Source: Bradyrhizobium sp. 190 (GTDB lineage Bacteria; Pseudomonadota; Alphaproteobacteria; Rhizobiales; Xanthobacteraceae). From it: a DNA stretch of 64,000 bases. The stretch covers positions 1 to 64,000 of the forward strand of contig NZ_JADPJL010000077.1 in assembly GCF_023073415.1 (NCBI RefSeq), in the 5' to 3' direction. The notes beneath the pieces are model-generated. The model was not told the origin of the DNA and did not search any database. It worked only from the letters and a program-made list of their open reading frames with translations. The translations under genes and the position numbers were made by a program. Below, in pieces: positions 36,109-44,537 of the stretch. The stretch's first letter is position 1, and the number at the start of each line of letters is the position of its first letter.

Positions 36109-37664
36109 GCATCTTCGCCGATCCGCGCTGGGGCGAGGCGTTGGGCCACCTGCCCGACTATCTCGGCAACCATGTCCGCGTCAGCGTCACCGCGCTGGCG
36201 CTGGGCTTACTCGTCAGCTTGCCGCTCGCCATCCTCTCGCGTCATCGCCCGGTGATGCGCGGCGCCCTGCTCGGCCTCGCCAGCATCGTGCAGACGGTGC
36301 CGGGGCTGGCGCTGCTGGCGCTGTTCTATCCGCTGCTGCTGGCGCTCGCGGCGCTCTCGCTGTCGTGGTTCGGCGTCAGTTTTTCCGCGTTCGGATTTTT
36401 GCCCGCGGTGCTGGCGCTGGCGCTCTATTCGATGCTGCCGGTGCTGCGCAACACCATCACCGGCTTGCAGGGCGTCGATGCCGCCATCCTCGAAGCAGCC
36501 CAGGGCGTGGGCATGACACCGCGGCAATCGCTGTTCACGGTGGAATTGCCGCTGGCGCTGCCGGTAATGATGGCGGGCATCCGCACCGCGGCGGTCTGGG
36601 TGATCGGCACCGCGACGCTGTCGACGCCGATCGGCCAGACCAGTCTCGGCAATTACATTTTTGCGGGGCTACAGACCCAGAACTGGGTGTTCGTGCTGTT
36701 CGGCTGTCTTGCCGCCGCGGTGCTGGCGCTGCTGGTCGATCAACTGCTGGCGCTGATCGAAAGCGGCCTGCGCCACCGCAGCCGTTTTCGCGCGGCGCTG
36801 GGTGGCGCCGGCATCGCGGTGCTCGTCGCGGCGACGCTGGTGCCGACCATGATGCGCTCGCAGACCAGCTACATCGTCGGCGCAAAAACCTTCACCGAAC
36901 AATATGTGCTTTCGGCATTGATGGCGCAGCGGCTGAAAGCAGCCTCCCTTCCTGCGACGACGCGCGAAGGCCTCGGCTCCAACGTGATCTTCGAGGCGCT
37001 GGCGGCCAACGATATCGACGTCTATGTCGACTATTCCGGCACGCTGTGGGCCAACCAGTTCCAGCGCACCGACATCAGGCCGCGCCAGGAGCTGCTGGCC
37101 GAGCTGAAGACGATGCTGGCAAAGCAGAACATCACGCTATTGGGCGAACTCGGCTTCGAGAACGCCTATGCGCTGGTGATGCCGCGCAAGCGCGCCGAGC
37201 AATTGGGCATCCGAACCATTGCCGACCTCGCCGCACGCGCGGCGAACATGTCGATCGCCGGCGACTATGAGTTCTTCTCGCGCCCCGAATGGACCGCGCT
37301 GCGCAAGGCCTACGGTCTGTCGTTCCGCGGCCAGCGGCAGATGCAGCCGGACTTCATGTATGCGGCGGTCGCCTCCGGCGAAGTCGACGTCATCGCCGGC
37401 TACACCAGCGACGGGCTGATCGCGAAATACGACCTGGTTGTTCTCGGCGATATCAGGCGCGCGATCCCGCCCTACGACGCGATGGTGCTGCTGGCGCCGA
37501 AGCGTGCCAATGACGATGGCTTGCGCAAGGCGCTGGCGCCACTGCTCGGAAAGATCGACATCGCCACGATGCGCGAGGCGAACCTGCGCGCGGCAGGAAA
37601 TGACGCAACGAGCTCGCCGGATGCGGTGGCGCAGTGGCTGTGGGAGAAGGTGGGGAAGAAGTAG
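36105..37664 (+). CDS. Osmoprotectant-type ABC permease fused to binding domain
   Basis: The 519-residue product is a fusion. Residues 1-240 form the membrane permease with six segments (LVSLPLAILSRHRPVMRGAL, and the EAA-like AAILEAAQGVGMTPRQSLFT). Residues 260-515 form an OpuCC-like substrate-binding domain, from SYIVGAKTFTEQYVLSALMA on. Fused permease/binding proteins are known in the betaine-uptake class. They place the binding domain at the outer face of the inner membrane. The ATG overlaps the ATPase stop by four bases. Probable role: uptake of quaternary amines; the ligand is inferred. Confidence 0.9.
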   Translation: MSIFADPRWGEALGHLPDYLGNHVRVSVTALALGLLVSLPLAILSRHRPVMRGALLGLASIVQTVPGLALLALFYPLLLALAALSLSWFGVSFSAFGFLPAVLALALYSMLPVLRNTITGLQGVDAAILEAAQGVGMTPRQSLFTVELPLALPVMMAGIRTAAVWVIGTATLSTPIGQTSLGNYIFAGLQTQNWVFVLFGCLAAAVLALLVDQLLALIESGLRHRSRFRAALGGAGIAVLVAATLVPTMMRSQTSYIVGAKTFTEQYVLSALMAQRLKAASLPATTREGLGSNVIFEALAANDIDVYVDYSGTLWANQFQRTDIRPRQELLAELKTMLAKQNITLLGELGFENAYALVMPRKRAEQLGIRTIADLAARAANMSIAGDYEFFSRPEWTALRKAYGLSFRGQRQMQPDFMYAAVASGEVDVIAGYTSDGLIAKYDLVVLGDIRRAIPPYDAMVLLAPKRANDDGLRKALAPLLGKIDIATMREANLRAAGNDATSSPDAVAQWLWEKVGKK

Positions 37665-37686
37665 GAGGCTTGCCGCGCCCCCTCCC

Positions 37687-37770
37687 CGTCATTGCGAGCG
37701 AAGCGAAGCAATCCATCTCTCCACGCGGGGACAGATGGATTGCTTCGTCGCTTCGCTCCTCGCAATGACG
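37687..37770. repeat. Palindromic repeat family B
   Basis: CGTCATTGCGAGCGAAGCGA and the inverse GCTTCGCTCCTCGCAATGAC enclose AGCAATCCATCT / AGATGGATTGCT. It starts 22 bases after the stop of the permease/binding fusion. Confidence 0.9.
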
Positions 37771-37809
37771 GTGATGGGCCGGAGTCAAACCTGGCAATGA
37801 CGGCGCGCG

Positions 37810-39564
37810 TCACAGCCCCTTAATCATCCCGGCATCGATCAGGAGGCGGTTGAACCGGCGCGCCTCCGCGCCTTTCTTGCAGGTGTAGAACGTGCCTTTG
37901 CAGCGGAACATGATGCTCTTCTGCTCGGCGAACGACGGATCGAGCGGGAGGCCGGCGGCTTCCTGGAGCACGAGCGGGATATAGGCCGCGTCGAGCGTTT
38001 CAAGGGCGGACGACAAATTGCGCGGCTGGTAGTTGATGCCGTCGATCGCATAATAAGTCGAGTAATAGCGCGGATCGGTGGCCATCAGGCGTTTCGCCAG
38101 CAGTTTCCGATCGATCCCGGGCTCCAGCAGCTTTTGCGAGATCGCCGGCTGGTGATCGCCGAAGCGCAGCACAAGGAACGACTCTTCCGGATAGTCGCGC
38201 TTCAGCCGCTCGGTGAATTCGCGATAGTCGTTGGCCGTCATGGTCTGGCGGCGAATGTACTCATCGACCTCGGCGGTGTTGCCCGGCGGCGTCCAGCCCG
38301 CGGGCGTCAGATCGGGCCGATAGACGTCGGTCCAGGGGAAATGATTGGCGGTGAGGTAGACGAACATGAAGACCGGCGACTGCCGCGGCTGCTCGCGCGC
38401 GAACACCTTCAGCGCCTGATCGTAATAGAACTGGTCGGGCTGCATGTCCTCGTTCACGCCCATCTCAGCCATGTCGATGAACTCTTCGACGCCGATGCCC
38501 TTCTGGAAGGCACGCGCGCTCAGGAAGTCGCCATAGGTCGGATAGAGCGAGACAGTCTTGTAGCCGCAGCGCTGCAGGGCATGCGGCAGTCCGCGCGTCA
38601 CGCGGCCGGCGGCGATCCGCGTGACGTAGAATTTCAGATCGCCGAACGAGCGCGCCGACAGGCCGGTCAGCACGTTGTACTCGGTGTACCATGTCGGGCC
38701 GCCGGTCGACTCCGCGATCATCGTCCGCTGCTTGCCGTCGATCGACTTGAAGAAATCGGCATATCCCGCCGGCACCTTGATGCCGGGCGCCGAGGTGACG
38801 TCGAAGCTCGACTCATCGAGCAGCATGATGATGTGCGGCCGCTTGGCCGTGGCTTCGCAGGCCTCGCCTGATGGCAGCCCAGGCAGGCCGGCGGCGTGGG
38901 CGTCCCGCGCGAGGCTGAGCGGGCCGTTCGCCGGCGGATCGGCCTCAATCCATCCCGTCGAAGCCAGCCGCGACACCGCCACCACACCCGAGCGCGCCAG
39001 ATTGGAAATATGATTGACGCCCTGGAACGGCTCCCATGCCTGCTCGGGCGATACGACCGACATCACCGCGATCAGCGCAGCGCTCGCCCCCACTCCCATC
39101 AATGCAAGGCGGCGGCGCACGCGAAACGGATCGAAGCGCCAGAGCGCCCACAGCAGCGGAACCGCAATCAGCCCCGCGATCATCAACTGCATTTGCAGCT
39201 TCGGGAACACCGAGAGCAGGAACGAAAACGTATCGCGGTCGATGATCAGGAAGTCGAGGAACGTCAGCGTTAGCTGCAGAATTCCAAACTTGAAGTGCGA
39301 CAGTGCGATCAGGATCACGATCAAGGCCAGCGCGAGGGCGGCGCAGATTCCGGGCCGCTGCAGCACGACCAGCAGGAAGCAATTCACGAAGACCCACGCC
39401 AACAAGGAGAGCGTGATCGCAAACGGCCCGTATTCGGTGGTCAAGAAAACCACGAGCCCCGCCAGATGGACGGCAACGATCAGGCCAGCCAGCGCAAAGA
39501 ACCGAGCGTCCCGCGATTCCGCGCGGATGCTGTCGCTCATTCCGGGTCCCGCTACGGCTGACAT
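37810..39564 (-). CDS. LtaS-like membrane sulfatase, copy 1
   Basis: The 584-residue product has five or six membrane segments in residues 20-190 and a C-terminal alkaline-phosphatase/sulfatase domain. PHIIMLLDESSFD holds the first metal ligands, and FGDHQP near residue 485 supplies the D-H pair. The expected nucleophile position is Thr in ESTGGPTWYTEYNVLTG. Related enzymes transfer phosphoglycerol or phosphoethanolamine to envelope glycans; target unknown. The ATG at 39564 follows a good AGGA site. The upstream gene is a paralogue six bases away, and the two C-termini (EARRFNRLLIDAGMIKGL type) are nearly identical. Confidence 0.85.
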   Translation of the reverse strand: MSAVAGPGMSDSIRAESRDARFFALAGLIVAVHLAGLVVFLTTEYGPFAITLSLLAWVFVNCFLLVVLQRPGICAALALALIVILIALSHFKFGILQLTLTFLDFLIIDRDTFSFLLSVFPKLQMQLMIAGLIAVPLLWALWRFDPFRVRRRLALMGVGASAALIAVMSVVSPEQAWEPFQGVNHISNLARSGVVAVSRLASTGWIEADPPANGPLSLARDAHAAGLPGLPSGEACEATAKRPHIIMLLDESSFDVTSAPGIKVPAGYADFFKSIDGKQRTMIAESTGGPTWYTEYNVLTGLSARSFGDLKFYVTRIAAGRVTRGLPHALQRCGYKTVSLYPTYGDFLSARAFQKGIGVEEFIDMAEMGVNEDMQPDQFYYDQALKVFAREQPRQSPVFMFVYLTANHFPWTDVYRPDLTPAGWTPPGNTAEVDEYIRRQTMTANDYREFTERLKRDYPEESFLVLRFGDHQPAISQKLLEPGIDRKLLAKRLMATDPRYYSTYYAIDGINYQPRNLSSALETLDAAYIPLVLQEAAGLPLDPSFAEQKSIMFRCKGTFYTCKKGAEARRFNRLLIDAGMIKGL

Positions 39565-39570
39565 TTATCC

Positions 39571-41280
39571 TCAGAGCCCTTTGATGAAACCTGCCTCGAT
39601 CAACAATCGGTTGAACCTGCGCGCTTCGGCGCCGTCCTTGCAGGCGTAGAATACCCCCTTGCAGCGGAGCATGATGTTCTTTTGCTCCTCGAAGGACGGG
39701 TCGAGCGGAATGCCGGCGGCTTCCTGAATCACCAGCGGCAGATAGGGCGCGTCGATCGTGTCCATCACGGCGGAACTCTTCACCGGCTCGAAGTTGATGG
39801 CATCGATCGCGTAATAGGTGGTGAAGTAGCGCGGATCATAGGTGTTGAACTTGCGGGCGACCCTGGCTTCATCCAGGCCGGGATCCAGCAAGTTCGACGA
39901 GAACTCCGGCTGATGGTCGCCGTAGCGAACGATCAGGAACGGCTGCGCCGGGAACTTCTTCTTCAGGCTGGCGACGAAGCCCGCATAGTCGCCGGCGCTC
40001 ATGGTCTGGCGCCGCAGATATTCGTCGACCACCGGCTCGTTGCCCGGCTTGCGCCAGGACGGCAGCAGGTCCGGGCGGAACCTGGTTTCCCAGGGGAAAT
40101 GGTTGGCGGCGAGATAGACGAAGGTGAACAGCGGCGTGTTGACCGGCTGCTCGGCGATCAGCTTGACGGCCTTGTCGTAGAAGAAACTGTCCGGCTCGAT
40201 GCCCTTGGCGCCGAGGTCGCGCGCATCGTAGAAGTGCTGGATGCCCGTGGAAGTCTGGAAACCGCGCGCGCCCATGAAGGCACCGTAGGCCGGATAGAGC
40301 GAGAGGGTGCTGTAACCGCAACGGCGCAGCGCCAGCGGCAACCCGCGCTCGACCCGCCCCGCCGCGATGCGGGTGACGAAATAGGAGAAGCGGCCGAACG
40401 AGCGCGACGACAGGCCGGCCAGCACGTTGTACTCGGCCATCCAGCTTGCGCCGCCGCTGCTTTCGGCCATGAACCTGCGCTCGCGGCCGTCAAAGGACTT
40501 GAAGTGGCCGCCATAGCCCGGCGGCACCTTGACGCCACTGGCCTGGCGGATGTCGAAGCTCGACTCGTCATGGATCATGATGATGTGCGGGCGGCGGCCG
40601 GCAACATGACAGGAATCAACCAGCGGCACCTTGAGCCGCTCGGCGGTCACGGCTTCCGATTCCATGAAGCCGTAATTGGCGAAGTCGGAGACCGCCGTCA
40701 CGCCCGAGCGGGCGAATTTGGAGAAATAGCCGTCGTCGTAATAGCCGCGCCAGGCTTCATCCGGCCAGGCCATGGAATAACCGACGAGCGCAGCGAGACC
40801 GGCCAGCAGGCCGGCCACCGCCGGCAGGCGGCGGATGCGGAACGGATCGAGCCACCACAGCGCGTACATCAGCGGCAGGATGACGAGCGCGGCGCCGACC
40901 ACGCTCCAGCGCAGATTGGGAAAGATCGTGAACAGGTAGGCCGCGGTGTCGCGGTCGATCACCATCAGGTCGACGAAGTTCGCGGTCATCTGGACGACGT
41001 CGTGCTTGAGCCGCGACAGCAGCACCAAGAGCACGACCAGCGTCAGCGACAGCGCGCCCGACAGCGCCGGGCGCCGCAGCAGCGCGATAAAGAAGAAGTT
41101 CAGGATGCCCCATGCCAGCGCAAAACCCATGCGGCCGCCGAAATCGGTTTCGGTCTGCAGCAGGATCGCCAGCGCCGCCATGTGCGGTGCAGCAACGGCC
41201 GAAAGCCGCCAAAAACCGATCGCGGCAAGGCCTGCGGCAAGGGTGGTGGCGGAGGGCCCAGAATTTGGCGCGGGCGCCAT
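39571..41280 (-). CDS. LtaS-like membrane sulfatase, copy 2
   Basis: The product is about 569 residues from the ATG at 41280; the longer frame to 41373 is an unlikely N-terminus. It has the same layout as copy 1: N-terminal membrane segments, RRPHIIMIHDESSFD, YGDHQPEFSS and the C-terminal EARRFNRLLIEAGFIKGL. At the position of the presumed nucleophile it has serine (SSGGASWMAEYNVLAGL), where copy 1 has threonine. It is first in the two-gene unit. The pair looks like a tandem duplication followed by divergence. Confidence 0.85.
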   Translation of the reverse strand: MAPAPNSGPSATTLAAGLAAIGFWRLSAVAAPHMAALAILLQTETDFGGRMGFALAWGILNFFFIALLRRPALSGALSLTLVVLLVLLSRLKHDVVQMTANFVDLMVIDRDTAAYLFTIFPNLRWSVVGAALVILPLMYALWWLDPFRIRRLPAVAGLLAGLAALVGYSMAWPDEAWRGYYDDGYFSKFARSGVTAVSDFANYGFMESEAVTAERLKVPLVDSCHVAGRRPHIIMIHDESSFDIRQASGVKVPPGYGGHFKSFDGRERRFMAESSGGASWMAEYNVLAGLSSRSFGRFSYFVTRIAAGRVERGLPLALRRCGYSTLSLYPAYGAFMGARGFQTSTGIQHFYDARDLGAKGIEPDSFFYDKAVKLIAEQPVNTPLFTFVYLAANHFPWETRFRPDLLPSWRKPGNEPVVDEYLRRQTMSAGDYAGFVASLKKKFPAQPFLIVRYGDHQPEFSSNLLDPGLDEARVARKFNTYDPRYFTTYYAIDAINFEPVKSSAVMDTIDAPYLPLVIQEAAGIPLDPSFEEQKNIMLRCKGVFYACKDGAEARRFNRLLIEAGFIKGL

Positions 41281-41450
41281 GGGAGGATACGCAACATGAC
41301 CCGGCGCAATGCAAAGCCTTGGCTGGCGACGACCAGGAGACGCACGACCCATCCGGAACCTGGATCGCGTCATAAAAACGTAGTGGAATCGTCATGAACG
41401 CGCAATGAATTTGCCCAACGGCGGTCGCGGCAGGAGTAAATTTGGTGCTG

Positions 41451-41563
41451 TCATTCCGGGGCGATGCGAAGCATCGAACCAGGGTGCGCAATTGCGCACC
41501 TGAGAATCTCGAGATTCGATGCGCAATTGCTCATCTGAAGTTCGCTTCGCGTCCCGGAATGAC
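41451..41563. repeat. Palindromic repeat family C (TCATTCCGGG)
   Basis: TCATTCCGGGGCGATGCGAA and the inverse CGTCCCGGAATGAC form the outer arms. Inner TGCGCAATTGCGCA and GAATCTCGAGATTC are themselves palindromes. It starts eight bases beyond the TetR stop. A related copy lies at 58324-58400. Confidence 0.85.
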
Positions 41564-41571
41564 GACGGGAG

Positions 41572-42249
41572 TTAGGGGCGGCTGGCGATGCCCTCGATGA
41601 AGAGGTCGAGGATTGCCTCGGCGGTCCGCTCGGCCTCGGGGCCGGCCACCCCCCAGCGCGGAAAATGGCCGTCGATATTCATCCGGGCAAAGCCATAAAC
41701 CAGTGCCCGCCCGGCGATCTGGACCTGCTTGAGGTCCGCTGGTCGGAGCTGACCTGCCGCAAAGGCCTCGGCGAGCGTCCGCTCGGTCAGCTCGATCAGT
41801 TCGGCATTGTCACGGCTGATGGCGTCCGCCCGGTCATGATCGAAAAAGCGGCGGCTGGAAATGATTTCGAAATGGGTCGGGTTGCGCATCGCCCAGCGCA
41901 GGTAGGCGAGCCCGAGGCAGCGAAAGCGGCCGAGCGGATCGCCAGGCGCCGCGGCCAGCGCCGCCTCGATCTCGGCGCGGAACCGCCGCTGCGCCTCCTC
42001 CGCCACCGCCTGCATCAGGGCGTCGCGGCTCGGAAAATGCCGAAACGGCGCCCCCGGCGAGACGCCGGCGCGGCGGGCGGCCTCGCGAACGCTGACCGCC
42101 TCCGCCCCGCCCTCGCCGACCAATTGCAGCGCGGCGTCGATCAGGACGCGCCGGAGATCGCCGTGGTGATACGGCTTTGGCGCGGTCGCGCGGCGGCGCG
42201 GCTTGGCGGCGGAGGATTTGGCGGCAGAGCGCATGCCTTTTCCTACCAT
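41572..42249 (-). CDS. TetR-family transcriptional regulator
   Basis: The product is 225 residues from the ATG at 42249 (MVGKGMRSAAK); starts at 42234 or 42300 are possible. The N-terminal helix-turn-helix is AVSVREAARRAGVSPGAPFR with HFPSRDALMQ. The effector domain has the TetR_C/WHG-like content (LAYLRWAMRNPTHFEIISS). It is divergent from the membrane protein at 42360. Two TGTAA-N7-TTACA palindromes lie between them, one in front of each gene, so it probably represses both. Confidence 0.92.
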   Translation of the reverse strand: MVGKGMRSAAKSSAAKPRRRATAPKPYHHGDLRRVLIDAALQLVGEGGAEAVSVREAARRAGVSPGAPFRHFPSRDALMQAVAEEAQRRFRAEIEAALAAAPGDPLGRFRCLGLAYLRWAMRNPTHFEIISSRRFFDHDRADAISRDNAELIELTERTLAEAFAAGQLRPADLKQVQIAGRALVYGFARMNIDGHFPRWGVAGPEAERTAEAILDLFIEGIASRP

Positions 42250-42263
42250 CACCGCCTTGTGAA

Positions 42264-42280
42264 TGTAAGCACCGATTACA
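42264..42280. promoter_or_regulatory. Palindromic operator 1 (TGTAA-N7-TTACA)
   Basis: TGTAA at 42264-42268 and TTACA at 42276-42280 form a 17-bp site just upstream of the TetR start. The second copy has the same arms and spacing. TetR-class operators are typically of this length. Confidence 0.7.
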
Positions 42281-42306
42281 CGGATTGACTTGACCCGCAC
42301 CGGATA

Positions 42307-42323
42307 TGTAACTGGTGATTACA
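42307..42323. promoter_or_regulatory. Palindromic operator 2 (TGTAA-N7-TTACA)
   Basis: TGTAA at 42307-42311 and TTACA at 42319-42323 repeat operator 1 exactly in the arms and the 7-base gap. The two centres are 43 bases apart, close to four helical turns. It lies 36 bases before the start of the membrane protein gene. Confidence 0.7.
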
Positions 42324-42359
42324 TTATGCATCCGCGTCACAAATCCTTGGGGGACGAAC

Positions 42360-42977
42360 ATGCCGGCACGTCAAAACTGGTTCGATGGCTGGCGGCTGTT
42401 CGCGCTGCTCTCGCTGACCCTGCTTGCCCTCAGCATCTGGATCGCCGGCATGCGGGGCTTCGAGGTCGACGGCGTGCGCATGGTGATCCGCTTCACCGCG
42501 CGAACCTCGCTGGTGTTGTTCTGCCTCGCCTTCGCAGGTGCCGCGCTTGCGCGGCTGTGGCCCAACGCGGGGACCCGATGGCTGCGCCGCAACCGCCGCT
42601 ATCTCGGCGTCAGCTTTGCGGCCTCGCACGCCATCCACGCAGTCGCCATCCTGGCTTTCGCCGTGATGGATCCCGCAGGGTATGCGGCGGCGACCTCGAT
42701 CGCGTCCTACATCTTCGGCGGCATCGGCTACGCCTTCATCATGGCCATGACCGCCACCTCGTTCGACCGCACCGCCACAGCGATCGGCGCACGCGCCTGG
42801 CGCCGGCTGCATCTCGCCGGCGGCTACTACCTGCTGTTCCAGTTCATGGTGTCGTTCGGCAAGCGGATTCCCGACATGCCGCTTTACGCGCTGTTCCTGA
42901 TCCCGCTGGTGGCGGTGTTCGCGCTGCGGATGATCGCGATGGCGCCGCGGGCCAAGCGGACCGTTCAGGCCGGTTGA
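42360..42977 (+). CDS. Ferric-reductase-like/cytochrome b-type membrane protein
   Basis: The 205-residue product from the ATG at 42360 (GGGGGACGAAC before it) has six membrane segments. Conserved-looking histidines in SFAASHAIHAVAILAF and RRLHLAGGYYLLFQF are candidate haem ligands of the ferric-reductase-like transmembrane domain. It is probably an electron-carrying inner-membrane protein; the partner is unknown. It is controlled with the divergent TetR gene. Family assignment rests on topology and histidine placement. Confidence 0.7.
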   Translation: MPARQNWFDGWRLFALLSLTLLALSIWIAGMRGFEVDGVRMVIRFTARTSLVLFCLAFAGAALARLWPNAGTRWLRRNRRYLGVSFAASHAIHAVAILAFAVMDPAGYAAATSIASYIFGGIGYAFIMAMTATSFDRTATAIGARAWRRLHLAGGYYLLFQFMVSFGKRIPDMPLYALFLIPLVAVFALRMIAMAPRAKRTVQAG

Positions 42978-42978
42978 T

Positions 42979-43236
42979 CTAGTTGTCCGCCAGCAAGAAG
43001 AACTTTCGGCCGAGCTGATGGTGCACCGTGATGACAGCCCGATCGACATCGCTGATCAGGCTGTCGCCGAGCACGACGTTGGGGATTTCCCAGTTTCGCC
43101 CCTCGCGGACGGGCAATGCCGACAGCGCGGGAACGGACGCGGTTTCGCACCCGGGTTGAGCGCGAAGCGCCGCGTTGGCGAGCAGGGTCAACTCGGCGTG
43201 GGTCTTACCAATGCGCGTCATCACGGTCGGAATCAT
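42979..43236 (-). CDS. Small protein coupled to the SDR gene (85 aa)
   Basis: The product begins MIPTVMTRIGKTHAELTL and ends LGRKFFLLADN. It is soluble with no recognised domain. Its ATG overlaps the SDR stop in an ATGA, so it is probably translated together with the SDR. The C-terminus almost meets the convergent membrane protein gene (1-base gap). Function unknown; a partner or substrate of the SDR is possible. Confidence 0.55.
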   Translation of the reverse strand: MIPTVMTRIGKTHAELTLLANAALRAQPGCETASVPALSALPVREGRNWEIPNVVLGDSLISDVDRAVITVHHQLGRKFFLLADN

Positions 43237-44084
43237 CCCTGCGGCATCAGCCCAAGGCGCTTGGCGATGATCCGGTCGAGGGTGCGCTTGGGCAACACCG
43301 CTGCCATGAACTGGTTCATCGGGTCCGGCGCGATCATGTAGCGCGCCTTGGGGTTCGGCAGCGTCAATGCCCCGAACACCTTCTCGGCAATCGTCTCGGC
43401 CGGCAATCCGCTGGCGCCAAGCGCCAGCATGAAGGCACGGAGCTTTTCCAGCGCCGGGAAATATGGCGAGTTCTTGTAGACGGAAATATCGACCTGCTCG
43501 GCCTTGCTCCAGATCGGGGTCTTCACCGCGCCCGGCGCCACCACGATGACGTCGATCCCGAACAGCATCAGTTCGCGACGGAGGCTATCCGACAACCCCT
43601 CGATTGCGTGCTTCGACGCCGAATAGGCCGAGGTCAACGGATTGCCATTCTTGCCCGCGACCGAGGAGATCATCACGATCCGTCCCTTCGGTCCCTTCAG
43701 GGCCGGATCGGAGCCGAGCAGCGGCCCGAACGCCTGGGTCGCAATGATGGGCCCAATGAAATTGACGTCCATCTGGCGGCGGAATTCGTCGGCGGCGAGT
43801 TCGAGCACCGGGCCTGCGACCGCAATGCCGGCATTGTTGACGAGACCGGCGAGCGTTTCGCCGTTGAGGGCATTGCGCACCTCGCGCGCGGCGGCCAGCA
43901 CGGCAGCCTCATCGGTGACGTCGAAGATCAACGGTGTGAAGTTTGCTCCGAACTCGCCCTTGAGACGGTCGGCGTCGGCCTGCTTGCGCACGCTGCCGAA
44001 CACGCGGAAGCCGCGATCGAGCAGCAGTTTCGCGCTGGCCCAGCCGATGCCGGTGGACGCGCCGGTGATCACAACAGATCTCAT
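43233..44084 (-). CDS. Short-chain dehydrogenase/reductase
   Basis: The 283-residue product is a classical SDR. The cofactor motif is TGASTGIG (residues 7-14), NNAG is near residue 88, catalytic Ser is in MISSVAG and the YxxxK pair in SAYSASKHAIEG. The acidic/basic pattern after strand 2 (FGSVRKQADADRL) favours NADP. Substrate unknown. It is followed, with four-base overlap, by the small protein at 42979. Confidence 0.92.
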   Translation of the reverse strand: MRSVVITGASTGIGWASAKLLLDRGFRVFGSVRKQADADRLKGEFGANFTPLIFDVTDEAAVLAAAREVRNALNGETLAGLVNNAGIAVAGPVLELAADEFRRQMDVNFIGPIIATQAFGPLLGSDPALKGPKGRIVMISSVAGKNGNPLTSAYSASKHAIEGLSDSLRRELMLFGIDVIVVAPGAVKTPIWSKAEQVDISVYKNSPYFPALEKLRAFMLALGASGLPAETIAEKVFGALTLPNPKARYMIAPDPMNQFMAAVLPKRTLDRIIAKRLGLMPQG

Positions 44085-44537
44085 GACCTAAGCCCTTGTA
44101 AGAGGTTTAATGAAGTTCGTCGTGAAGGAATGCTTAAGCCCCGGCTTCGTGAGCTTCCTCCGCGGGTGCGGCAGCCTTGACGGCGTCTTGTTCGGCAAGT
44201 TGCTATTCGATTTTTCCCGGGAACGATTTGGAGAGGATAGCAGCCGGGCCGGACGACCGGAAGCGGTGCCGCATATCAGATCCGGCGCGACATCGGCGAT
44301 TTATCGCGTGAAATCGCTGCGTTCGCCCCCCGATCGCGTTGGTAAATAATTCGGAACACGACGTTTGCAATGCGCGGCCTGCTTCGACGCCTGAGCGCTC
44401 GCGACGGCCGTGGCCAATGGATTGCCCATTTCAGGTGCGGTCGGTCTGTATTTCTGCCGGATCGCGCCTTTAACGCGGCGTAAGGCTCGGCTCGTCATTG
44501 TGCACCAACCCTTCAACAACCAGATAGGCTGCCCACA
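44085..44537. other. Intergenic region, no gene supported
   Basis: About 450 bases between the divergent SDR and DUF2336 genes. Two short open frames (plus 44110-44349, minus 44301-44558) lack any domain. I see no repeat or terminator. Confidence 0.4.

Noticed and set aside
39682..41397. 571-residue plus-strand open frame over the sulfatase gene
   Set aside because: Antisense shadow; composition is His/Arg/Asp-rich without any domain, and the opposite frame has clear motifs.
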